A stretch of DNA of 14,439 nucleotides from CALXJM01 sp963930325. GTDB lineage: Bacteria > Bacillota > Clostridia > TANB77 > CAG-508. The stretch's first letter is position 1; the number at the start of each line of letters is the position of its first letter. The notes beneath the pieces are model-generated. The model was not told the DNA's origin. It ran no database searches and saw only the letters and a program-made list of their open reading frames with translations. The DNA lies in contig CAWVME010000065.1 in assembly GCA_963930325.1 (NCBI GenBank), positions 1 through 14,439 of the forward strand, read 5' to 3'. Made by a program: the position numbers and the translations under genes. Shown one piece after another: positions 1 through 7,140 of the stretch.

Positions 1-85
1 TGCAGATGGCCGGAATCGAACCGGCACGGTTTATTCAACCGCAGGATTTTAAGTCCTGTGCGTCTGCCAGTTCCGCCACATCTGC
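1..85 (-). tRNA. tRNA-Leu (UAA)
   Basis: The reverse strand folds as a class II tRNA. The acceptor stem GCAGATG pairs with CATCTGC, the anticodon loop CTTAAAA sits on a CAGGA/TCCTG stem giving anticodon UAA, a long variable arm follows, and the T arm carries GGTTCGATTCC. The discriminator A is at position 1, so a CCA tail, if encoded, lies outside the window. It decodes UUA leucine codons, abundant in these AT-rich genes. A strong promoter lies just upstream. Confidence 0.96.
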
Positions 86-109
86 ATGTGATTTTCACTG
101 ACATTTGCA

Positions 110-139
110 ATTATACTACGCATAAATAAAAATTGTCAA
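110..139 (-). promoter_or_regulatory. sigma-A promoter of tRNA-Leu
   Basis: On the minus strand a perfect TTGACA (134-139) is separated by 18 bp from a perfect TATAAT (110-115). Transcription would start near 103, about 18 nt before the tRNA. A fully consensus promoter is expected for a stable RNA gene. Confidence 0.85.
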
Positions 140-200
140 TACTATTTTGAAATTATTTTAAAAATATTTTCTGGCAAAATAAATAAGATATAAGTACAAA

Positions 201-255
201 TAAAAAAATAAATAACTCAGAAGCTCTTGTTATAATAGTACAAGAGCTTCTGAGT
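201..255 (-). terminator. Intrinsic terminator of the zinc-ribbon gene
   Basis: A perfect 16-bp stem (215-230 with 240-255) closes a 9-nt loop. Read on the minus strand it begins 12 nt after the stop codon and is followed by a U-rich tail with a run of seven T (202-208). The plus-strand side lacks a T run, so it acts mainly for the minus-strand gene. Confidence 0.88.
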
Positions 256-266
256 ATAGTATATGA

Positions 267-746
267 CTATTCAACCTTACTTCCACAATTAGGACAAGTG
301 GAAACATTTTCATTAATTGTAGTATTGCAATTAGGACAGGTTTTTTCAGTAGAAACTTTTACTTCAACAGGTTTTGCTTCAATATTTTCATTTCCTTTTA
401 ATTTTTCACCGCAGGAACTACAAAAACTAGATTGAATAGAGTTCTCGCTGCCACATCTTGGACAAAGTACAATACCTTTTAAAACAGACAATTGATTTTT
501 GTACACTTCTATTTTATCATATGCTTCCTTAACTTCGGCACATAATACTTTCAAATCACTATCTTCTGTAATTCCGTATTTTTTATAAAAGGTTTTTCCA
601 ATTTCATAGAATTTTTTCTCAATAAGTGATTCTTCCTTAGAAATTTGAGAATTTAATTTAGCAACCTCTGTTAGGTCTTTAGTCTTTTTTGCTACATCTT
701 TACTAGTACTTGAAATAGTATTTCCTAATTTTTCAAAAAAATCCAT
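267..746 (-). CDS. Coiled-coil protein with two C-terminal zinc ribbons
   Basis: The 159-residue protein has a charged, helical N-terminal part (about residues 5-90, many Lys/Glu with heptad-like spacing, probably a coiled coil). Two four-cysteine zinc ribbons follow: Cys95, 98, 109, 112 and Cys137, 140, 151, 154. The ribbons are separated by a polar linker rich in Glu, Lys and Val. There is no signal peptide or membrane segment, so it is probably cytoplasmic. The start is supported by AAGGAGG five bases upstream. It is monocistronic, with its own promoter and terminator. Zinc-ribbon proteins of this layout are common in clostridia as uncharacterised proteins. Sequence alone does not say whether the ribbons bind nucleic acid, protein or only stabilise the fold. 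Confidence 0.85.
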   Translation of the reverse strand: MDFFEKLGNTISSTSKDVAKKTKDLTEVAKLNSQISKEESLIEKKFYEIGKTFYKKYGITEDSDLKVLCAEVKEAYDKIEVYKNQLSVLKGIVLCPRCGSENSIQSSFCSSCGEKLKGNENIEAKPVEVKVSTEKTCPNCNTTINENVSTCPNCGSKVE

Positions 747-770
747 AATAGCCTCCTTTTTATATGAATT

Positions 771-799
771 ACTATATCATATCGTATGTAAATTTACAA
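771..799 (-). promoter_or_regulatory. Sigma-A promoter of the zinc-ribbon gene
   Basis: On the minus strand TTGTAA (794-799) and TATAGT (771-776) are 17 bp apart. The start of transcription would fall near 764, leaving a short leader containing the AAGGAGG site. It lies back-to-back with the plus-strand promoter at 815-843. Confidence 0.6.
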
Positions 800-814
800 T
801 AATATTACGCTAAA

Positions 815-843
815 GTAACAAAAAATAGAAAAATACATATAAT
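815..843 (+). promoter_or_regulatory. Sigma-A promoter ahead of the GT2-like small protein
   Basis: GTAACA (815-820, four of six matches) lies 17 bp upstream of a perfect TATAAT (838-843). Transcription would start near 850, about 32 nt before the chosen ATG. Confidence 0.6.
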
Positions 844-881
844 ATGGTAGAAAATGAAATATTGTTCAGATGGAGGAGAAC

Positions 882-1226
882 ATGGCAGAATTTATTTTAA
901 ATAGCATTTTATGGACATTAGCCTTATATGGACTGATAGAAATTATCAAAGTTTTTATATATACTTTTACATATAAAAGAGTAGATTCGGAAGGAATTTA
1001 TCTTATAATCGCAGTGAAAAATGCAGAGCAAAAAGTAGAAGGAATTATAAGAGGAATTTTATTCCATAATTTTTATGTGAAAGAAGAGCACATTCAGAAT
1101 GTAATTATTACAGATTTAGGTTCTACAGATGAAACGGCTAGGGTACTAGAAAAAATGAAAAAGGATTATAATAATATCCAAATTATGGACTGGGAAGAAT
1201 GCAAGAAAAAAGTCGAAAAAATGTAG
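882..1226 (+). CDS. Small membrane-anchored protein with a GT2-like half-fold
   Basis: The start was placed at 882 (114 residues) because the ATG at 870 overlaps the GGAGG site (872-876), which is well spaced for 882. Residues about 4-28 form a hydrophobic helix, probably a membrane anchor. The rest resembles the opening of a family 2 glycosyltransferase: a beta-strand ending IIAVKN, then VIITDLGSTDETARVL, which matches the usual D(D/N)GSxDxT nucleotide-sugar segment. The protein then stops, with no DXD metal site, acceptor domain or catalytic base, so it is unlikely to be a working transferase by itself. It precedes recD2 by 76 bp without a terminator, but recD2 also has a possible promoter of its own. 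The function is unknown; the GT2 resemblance is a fold-level impression. Confidence 0.75.
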   Translation: MAEFILNSILWTLALYGLIEIIKVFIYTFTYKRVDSEGIYLIIAVKNAEQKVEGIIRGILFHNFYVKEEHIQNVIITDLGSTDETARVLEKMKKDYNNIQIMDWEECKKKVEKM

Positions 1227-1246
1227 AGAAACTTAGTTTAATTTAC

Positions 1247-1275
1247 TTGCCAACAGAACACTTTTTTGATACACT
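1247..1275 (+). promoter_or_regulatory. Possible sigma-A promoter of recD2
   Basis: TTGCCA (1247-1252, five of six) and TACACT (1270-1275, four of six) are spaced 17 bp apart in the gap before recD2. Expression by read-through from the upstream gene is equally possible. Confidence 0.45.
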
Positions 1276-1302
1276 AAAGATATTCATATAGGAGGAAATA
1301 AA

Positions 1303-3499
1303 TTGGAAATAAAAGGACAGGTAGAAGAAATTATTTATCAAAATGAACTTAATAGCTATACTATTTGTAATATGAAAGTAGATGGAGAATTAATTACTGC
1401 AGTAGGATATCTTCCTTTTATTGTAATAGGAGATACGGTAAAGCTAAATGGAAAATATGTAGTGCATCAAGAATATGGAGAACAATTTAAAATTGACACT
1501 TTTGAAAAAATAATGCCCGAAACTTTAGATGGATTAGAGAAATATTTGGGAAGTGGAATTATTAAGGGAATAGGTCCAAGTACAGCACAAAAAATTATAG
1601 AAAAATTTGGAGAAGAGACTATTCATATATTCAAATGTAATCCGGAAAAGTTATCTTTAGTTAAGGGAATTTCGAAAACGCGTGCTTTGGAAATGGCAGA
1701 AGAATTTAATGAAAAGTGGGAATTATGGCAAATTGTTGGATTTTTAGAAAAATTTGGAATTAGTGCTAACAATGCAAAAAAAATATACGATACTTTAGGG
1801 AAAAATGCAATAGAAGAAATTGAAAAAAATCCATACATATTAGTAGATATAAGTTATGGAGTAGATTTTAAAAAAATTGACAAAATTGCTATGGAAATAG
1901 GAATAGCAACTAATAATGAAAAAAGAATAGAGAGTGCTATTAAATATGGAATTATTTTATCTACATATAATGGACATACTTGTGTAGTAAAAGAGAATTT
2001 GGTTAGTTTTATGGAACAACTTCTGAACGTTCCCATAGAAGATATTGAAAATGGAATAATTAATTTGAAGGTAAAGAAAGAAATTATAGTAGAAAAACGT
2101 GAAGAGGGAGAATGGATTTATTTATATCCGTTTTATAAAGCAGAGAAAAATATCGCAGAAATTATTCAAATTTTTAAAAAAAGTAAAAACGTAAAAAAAA
2201 TAGAAAAGATACAAGAAGAACTAAAAAAACAAGAAAAACAATTTGGGATTGAATTATCAGAAAAGCAAAAAGAAGCTATAGAAACTGTTAATGAAAATAA
2301 CATTTGTGTTATCACAGGAGGACCAGGAACAGGAAAGACTACCATAATAAAAAATATTATAGAATTATATAAAATGCATAAGAAAAAAGTAGTTTTATGT
2401 GCGCCAACAGGACGAGCTGCTAAAAGAATGAGTGAAACAACAGGAGAAGAAGCAAAAACAATTCATAGACTTTTAGATATTGGTAAAATAGAAGAAGATG
2501 ATAAAATAGAAAGTGTAGATGCAGACATTGCGCCAATTGATGCTGATGTTATAATTATAGATGAAATGTCTATGGTAGATCTTTTCTTGATGAATTATAT
2601 AATGAAAAGTGTTTACATAGGCACTAAACTAGTTCTGGTAGGAGATGTAAACCAATTGCCATCAGTTGGACCGGGAAGCGTTTTAAAAGACATTATTGAT
2701 TCTGGGACAGTAGAAACTGTACAATTAAATCATATTTTTAGGCAAGCTGCCAAAAGCCATATTATTGTAAATGCACATAATGTGAATAATGGTGAACCTT
2801 TTGTAAAAAAGCATGGAGAAGAAGTAAGCGATTTTTTCTATATTAATGAAACTAATCAAGGAAAAATATTACACAATGTAGTTACTCTTTGCAATGGTAG
2901 ATTAAAAAATTACGGAGATTATGATTTCTTTAAAAATATTCAAGTATTAACACCAACTAAAAAGGGAAAACTAGGAACAAAAGAGCTAAATAAGGAATTA
3001 CAAGCGCAACTCAATCCAGAAAGTGAATGGAAAAGACAGAAAAATTATGGAGAAGTAGTTTTTCGAGAAGGCGATAGAATTATGCAAATAAAAAATAATT
3101 ATGATATTTATTGGGAAAAAGACGAAGAAAATGGTACAGGAGTTTTTAATGGAGAAATGGGATATATTTCCAAAATAGATGAAACCAACAAACAAATGAA
3201 AATCACATTTGATGACGAAAAAGTAGCATGGTATAGCTACACAGAATTAGAACAAATTGAACATGCATATGGAATTACCATTCATAAATCTCAGCGGAAG
3301 TGAGTTTGATGTTGTGGTTATGGTAATACCGCAAACAGCACCTATGTTATTAACAAGAAATTTATTATATACAGGTCTAACAAGGGCGAAAAAACTATTA
3401 ATTGTAATTGGGGCAGAAAGAACAATTGAATATATGATACAAAATGCAGACAGTAAAATTAGAAACACAGGATTAAAATATAAATTAATGAATGTATAA
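1303..3499 (+). pseudogene. recD2: RecD2 5'-3' DNA helicase, broken by a +1 frameshift
   Basis: RecD2 is the AddAB/RecBCD-independent superfamily 1B helicase of Bacillota, implicated in replication-fork and repair processes. With the frame restored it is 731 residues, normal for the family. The TTG start has GGAGG seven bases upstream. Order: N-terminal OB-like domain (about 1-72), helix-hairpin-helix repeats (about 80-190), Walker A GGPGTGKT (339-346), motif Ia APTGRAAKR (367-375), Walker B IIIDEMSMV (417-425), motif III VGDVNQLPSVGPG (446-458) and motif IV LNHIFRQA (475-482). After GITIHKSQ (codon 664) an extra base sends the frame to KRK-less QRK and a stop at 3301-3303. The expected continuation GSEFDVVV, the motif VI segment YTGLTRAKK and the natural end at 3499 follow in the next frame. 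As read, the product loses motif VI with its arginine finger. The lack of other lesions argues for a very recent mutation or a sequence error. Confidence 0.9.
3292..3304 (+). other. Frameshift site in recD2
   Basis: Codon CAG (3292-3294) completes the conserved HKSQ. The C at 3295 is then surplus: omitting it reads GGA AGT GAG TTT, the conserved GSEF. There is no homopolymer and no recognisable slippery heptamer. The in-frame stop TGA follows two codons later (CGG AAG TGA). Confidence 0.88.
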
Positions 3500-3511
3500 A
3501 AAGGAGTTCAT

Positions 3512-4153
3512 ATGCTTGATTTTTTTCTGGATTTGCTATACCCAAGGACATGTGGAATTTGTGGTAAAATACATGAAGAATATTTATGTAAAAAATGTGA
3601 AAAAAATTTGGAAAAATTATCACATCATAAAATTTATAAAAGTAAATTAAAGCCGATTAGTTATCATGCTTATGTATTTCCGTATGATGGAGAAATACGA
3701 GAAAAATTGATTACTTATAAATTTCATGAACAAGCCTATTTATATCAAACATTTGCAAAGATTATTTTAAAAAGTGAAAACTTGTGTAGATTTATAAAAA
3801 AATATGATATAATTATTCCGATATCTATACATAAAAAAAGAAAAAAACAAAGAGGATATGATCAAACCGTTCTTATTGCTAAAGAAATAGCAAAAAAACT
3901 AGAGATAAATATAAAATTAGATGTATTAGTAAAACGAAACAATATTCAACCTCAAAGTTCACTTAATAAATGTCAAAGAAGACAGAATATTAAAAATGCA
4001 TACCAGTTACAAAACGAACAAGAAATAACTAATCAAAGAATCTTACTAATGGATGACATTTATACAACTGGAGCAACTATGCAAGAATGTGCTAAAACTC
4101 TGCAAAAAGCTAATCCGAGAGAAATTGCAGCATTTACTTTTGCAAAAGATTGA
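3512..4153 (+). CDS. comF: ComF family phosphoribosyltransferase-like protein
   Basis: The 213-residue protein matches ComF, a family required for DNA uptake and natural transformation in several bacteria and found widely in non-competent ones. It has an N-terminal zinc ribbon (Cys14, 17, 26, 29), the RGYDQ segment (114-118) typical of ComF, and a type I phosphoribosyltransferase PRPP-binding motif LLMDDIYTTGAT (178-189). Its ATG is preceded by AAGGAG at good spacing, 12 bp after the recD2 stop, so the two are probably co-transcribed. It ends in TGA. The link to recD2 fits a DNA-processing context, but no other competence gene is in the window, so a role in transformation is not shown here. 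Confidence 0.93.
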   Translation: MLDFFLDLLYPRTCGICGKIHEEYLCKKCEKNLEKLSHHKIYKSKLKPISYHAYVFPYDGEIREKLITYKFHEQAYLYQTFAKIILKSENLCRFIKKYDIIIPISIHKKRKKQRGYDQTVLIAKEIAKKLEINIKLDVLVKRNNIQPQSSLNKCQRRQNIKNAYQLQNEQEITNQRILLMDDIYTTGATMQECAKTLQKANPREIAAFTFAKD

Positions 4154-4173
4154 AAAGTTCATATATAAACCAG

Positions 4174-4201
4174 AAAGGAGGATATGTTGGTATATTGCTA
4201 A
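4174..4201 (+). promoter_or_regulatory. Strong ribosome site opening a 5-codon ORF before the KAP gene
   Basis: AAAGGAGG (4174-4181) sits two bases before ATG 4184, or five before TTG 4187. The ATG reading frame is M-L-V-Y-C then TAA (4199-4201). The only usable ATG of the following NTPase gene is 11 bases after that stop and has no ribosome site of its own. Termination-reinitiation from the mini-ORF is the simplest reading. Spacing from the SD to ATG 4184 is short. Confidence 0.4.
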
Positions 4202-4212
4202 CATAAGAAAAA

Positions 4213-6159
4213 ATGGAAGATTTAGTAGAAAGTATATTGGATTATATTAGAGCAGATTATACAGATTATGCTATTATGATTAATGGTGAATGGGGAAGTG
4301 GGAAAACCCATTTTTGGAATAATCGCATTCGAAAAAAGATAGATACTATGCAATTTAATGGAAAAAAATATACAACTATCTATATGTCTTTATATGGAAT
4401 ATCTAACCTAGAAGAGATAAGTAAAAAGATATTTATTGAAACTACACAGCTCATGGATAAAAACTTAAAAAAATATATGAATGCTCATAATCAAACGTCT
4501 ATTCCAGAGTATGCCAAAAATGGATTAGACATGGCAAACTTTTTTGGAGTAACTCAAAATGGAGATAAAGTAGACTACGAAAAATTTTTTTCAACGGATG
4601 ATAAGGTGTTATGTTTTGATGACTTAGAAAGAGCCAACGTAGATGTTATTGATATATTAGGATATATTAATAATTTTGTAGAACATGACCATATAAAAAC
4701 TATTATTATCTGTAATGAAAAAGAACTAGCAACTAAATTGAAAAGCTCTAATTTGGAAATGAAAACTTTTATAGCTACTTACTTATTAGACAAAGAAGGC
4801 GATTTAGCAAAAACAGACAAACCAATGGTAGAAAAAATACAAGAAAAAATAGAATATGTTTTTGATAAGGCTAATGACTATGAGAGAATAAAAGAAAAAT
4901 TAATCGGAGAAACATTTGAATATGCGCCAGAATTTGACTATATTATTAATGGGATTTTAATGCGCTATGAATCTAATAAAGAGCTTATTCGCTTTTTAAG
5001 AGAAAATACAGGACTAATTATTTCTACATTTAATAAAAGTGGAACCAGGAATTTAAGAATATTAAAACATTCTTTAAATGATTTTAAAAAAATATTTGAA
5101 GTAGTAAATAAGTATTATCCTAACACAAACAATAGAGTATTACAAACTATGCTTATATTTACTATTGCAATTTCTTTTGAAATTAAAGCAGGAAAAGTGA
5201 CAAAAGATAAATTCGCTAATATCGCAGATAATGAAGAATATAAGTTATTGCTTGTATCATCAAGAACCTTGATGGACAATAGACAATTTTATATTAAAGA
5301 ATTTGATAATAATTATTATTATAATTTCAAATCTGAATATCGCTTTTTTAAATTTATTGAAATTTATGTGAGAACTAGAATATTCAATATGAAAATATTT
5401 AAAGAAAACATGGAAACTATTGTAAATACAGTAGATACTAATAATTTGCCGGCATATAAAAAATTATTAGTAGAAGAGTATTGGAAAATTCCAGACGACA
5501 AATTTACAGAAGTAACAGAAAAAGCTCTAACAGACATAAAAAATGGAGCTATACGTTTAATAGATATTGTAAAATTATATGCTTATTTCGCTCATTTTGT
5601 AGAAAAAGGACTTATAAATTATGACATGAAAACAATTAAAACAATATTTTTAAATGGAATGAATATTTCTTCTCTAACTTCTCAGTACTGCGATGATGTC
5701 GAAAATGAATTATCTCAAATTGCCTTAGAAGAAATTAGTAGTGAAATGGAAGAAATTTTAGAAAGATTTACGCAATTAAATGCAAAATTAAAAGACAAAA
5801 TGTATATAGAATTAGCAGAAGAGGTATTTAAGAGTATTCCTATGAAAATGGAAAATTTCTATGATAAATTTGCAAAAGAATGTATGCAGGTACCAATTTT
5901 TAAATATTATGACACATTTCAACTATTCCAAAGAATCTCTTGTGCAAGCAATGAAGATATTGTTACCATAAGAGAATTGCTTATAAAAAGAGCAAATTTG
6001 TATAAAAATGAAATAAAAGATGAAAAAATACATATAGAAGAACTAAAAAAAATAATTGATGATTATATTCGAGGAAAAGATACTAGTATAAAAATTGTTA
6101 TGCTAGAAGCTTTATCAAAAGATTTAGGCTACATTATTGAAAAATATGAGGAAGTATAA
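4213..6159 (+). CDS. KAP-type P-loop NTPase, accessory gene
   Basis: The 648-residue protein carries a KAP/STAND-like ATPase core at its N terminus. Walker A is GEWGSGKT (25-32) on a strand reading DYAIMIN, the Walker B strand VLCFDDLER lies at 132-140, and a further strand IKTIIICNEKEL is at 161-172. No membrane helices interrupt the P-loop domain, unlike many KAP proteins, so it should be cytosolic. Residues about 200-648 are Lys/Glu-rich and predicted helical, with no domain I recognise. An in-frame stop at 4204-4206 limits the start to ATG 4213; the next Met (22) would remove the first core strand. It follows comF by 59 bp on the same strand. The KAP family includes plasmid F PifA, a phage-exclusion protein, so defence is a plausible but unproven role. 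Base composition matches its neighbours, giving no sign of recent transfer. Confidence 0.85.
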   Translation: MEDLVESILDYIRADYTDYAIMINGEWGSGKTHFWNNRIRKKIDTMQFNGKKYTTIYMSLYGISNLEEISKKIFIETTQLMDKNLKKYMNAHNQTSIPEYAKNGLDMANFFGVTQNGDKVDYEKFFSTDDKVLCFDDLERANVDVIDILGYINNFVEHDHIKTIIICNEKELATKLKSSNLEMKTFIATYLLDKEGDLAKTDKPMVEKIQEKIEYVFDKANDYERIKEKLIGETFEYAPEFDYIINGILMRYESNKELIRFLRENTGLIISTFNKSGTRNLRILKHSLNDFKKIFEVVNKYYPNTNNRVLQTMLIFTIAISFEIKAGKVTKDKFANIADNEEYKLLLVSSRTLMDNRQFYIKEFDNNYYYNFKSEYRFFKFIEIYVRTRIFNMKIFKENMETIVNTVDTNNLPAYKKLLVEEYWKIPDDKFTEVTEKALTDIKNGAIRLIDIVKLYAYFAHFVEKGLINYDMKTIKTIFLNGMNISSLTSQYCDDVENELSQIALEEISSEMEEILERFTQLNAKLKDKMYIELAEEVFKSIPMKMENFYDKFAKECMQVPIFKYYDTFQLFQRISCASNEDIVTIRELLIKRANLYKNEIKDEKIHIEELKKIIDDYIRGKDTSIKIVMLEALSKDLGYIIEKYEEV

Positions 6160-6299
6160 AAAATATACTCAAAGTATATGCGTGATTGTAATTGAATTAT
6201 TATAAATAAGAATTAATAAAAATAAATTTGTTTTACACAAAAATTAGTTATTTAAAATAAAATTTTTTAAGAATCAAACAGAAATTTAAAAGCAAAAAA

Positions 6300-6329
6300 T
6301 GTATAAAAATTTCCTTCTTTGCAATACTA
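6300..6329 (+). promoter_or_regulatory. Sigma-G-like (forespore) promoter of spoVT
   Basis: TGTATAA (6300-6306) fits the sigma-F/sigma-G -35 pattern (GYATA core at 6301-6305). AATACTA (6323-6329) differs at one base from the sigma-G -10 CATACTA, and the spacer after GTATA is 17 nt. Transcription would start near 6336, 14 nt before the ribosome site. In Bacillus subtilis spoVT is known to be sigma-G dependent, which independently supports the call. Confidence 0.5.
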
Positions 6330-6363
6330 ATGGTAGACATAAATTATTAAAGGAGGGAAAAAA

Positions 6364-6918
6364 TTGAAAGCAACTGGAGTAGTTAGAAGAATTGACGACC
6401 TAGGTAGAATTGTTATACCAAAAGAAATAAGAAAAACATTGCATATAAAAGAAGGGGATCCCTTAGAAATTTTTACAGATAGAGAAGGACAGGTAATATT
6501 AAAAAAATATTCACCAATAGGAGAACTATCTGAATTTGCAACAGGTTATGCAGAAACTTTAGCTAAAACGACAGGGCACATCGCATGTATTACAGATAAA
6601 GATACTATTATAGCTGTAGCTGGAGGATCTAAAAAAGAATATTTAGAACAAGCATTAAGTCCAGAAGTAGAAAGTGTAATGGAAAACAAAGAAGTATACA
6701 CAAGTCACGAAAATAATGAAATATCTTTGCCAATTACCCAAAATGATAGCAAAGAAAAAAGGCATAATGCACAAGTTATATACCCTATTATATCAGAGGG
6801 AGATGCCATTGGAACAGTCATACTTTTATCGAAAGATCAAAACACAAAAATGGGGGAAACAGAATTAAAAGTGGCAGGTTCAGCAGCAGGATTCCTAGGA
6901 AGTCAAATGGAGATATAA
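6364..6918 (+). CDS. spoVT: Stage V sporulation protein T (SpoVT)
   Basis: The 184-residue protein matches SpoVT, a forespore DNA-binding regulator related to AbrB that tunes late sigma-G-dependent genes. Residues 1-50 form a swapped-hairpin AbrB domain (TGVVRRIDDLGRIVIPKEIR, then the LEIFTDREGQVILKKY strands). Residues about 55-182 form the GAF-like domain characteristic of SpoVT, ending GSAAGFLGSQME. Length is close to the B. subtilis protein (178). The TTG start has AAAGGAGGG about seven bases upstream, and the protein begins at the conserved MKATGVVRRID. It is probably a single-gene unit, with its own promoter and a downstream hairpin. Its presence is good evidence that the organism forms spores. 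Confidence 0.97.
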   Translation: MKATGVVRRIDDLGRIVIPKEIRKTLHIKEGDPLEIFTDREGQVILKKYSPIGELSEFATGYAETLAKTTGHIACITDKDTIIAVAGGSKKEYLEQALSPEVESVMENKEVYTSHENNEISLPITQNDSKEKRHNAQVIYPIISEGDAIGTVILLSKDQNTKMGETELKVAGSAAGFLGSQMEI

Positions 6919-6950
6919 AAGCGAAATAAAAAAAGTAGATTAAGGAAAAT

Positions 6951-6981
6951 GTAGAGGAATTTATTCATTCCCCTACTATTT
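6951..6981 (+). terminator. Probable terminator after spoVT
   Basis: A 10-bp stem with one mismatch (6951-6960 with 6967-6976) closes a 6-nt loop 32 nt after the stop codon. The tail TATTTTATT is U-rich but interrupted, so efficiency may be modest. Confidence 0.55.
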
Positions 6982-7075
6982 TATTGCATAGAAAAAATGA
7001 ATTTTCAATTATGTACAAGAGATTTTTTGCATACAGTGAAGATTATTAAGTTCAATTTTTGTAGCTGCTGATGAC

Positions 7076-7104
7076 TTGCTTTTTTTTATGCATTGTATTA
7101 TAAT
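7076..7104 (+). promoter_or_regulatory. Sigma-A promoter of alaS
   Basis: TTGCTT (7076-7081) and a perfect TATAAT (7099-7104) are separated by 17 bp. The start of transcription would be near 7111, leaving a leader of about 30 nt. That is too short for a T-box, and no T-box sequence (AGGGTGG) is present, although many Bacillota alaS genes have one. The -35 matches only three of six bases. Confidence 0.6.
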
Positions 7105-7140
7105 TTAATCCAAATTAAAATAGAGATAGGAGAAAAGCAA

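Noticed and set aside
231..240. Shared decamer TATAATAGTA in two terminator loops (231-240 and 9312-9321)
   Set aside because: Identical AT-rich decamers are plausible by chance here, and the stems are unrelated.
4053..4250. 65-codon ORF spanning the end of comF and start of the KAP gene
   Set aside because: It overlaps both clear genes in another frame, and its sequence has no domain character.
5697..5703. TGTCGAA inside the KAP gene as a Spo0A site
   Set aside because: It is within coding sequence (Asp-Val-Glu codons) and far from any promoter.
6163..6179. 7-bp inverted repeat just after the KAP gene as a terminator
   Set aside because: The stem is short and A-T rich, the loop is 3 nt, and no T run follows on the plus strand.
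6319..6350. Alternative sigma-G promoter TGCAATA with CATAAAT
   Set aside because: The spacer would be only about 11 bp; the 6300-6329 pair fits far better.
7040..7090. Possible T-box or small RNA with a T8 tail upstream of alaS
   Set aside because: No AGGGTGG T-box sequence and no convincing stem; the T8 run is part of the promoter region with a good -10 just downstream.
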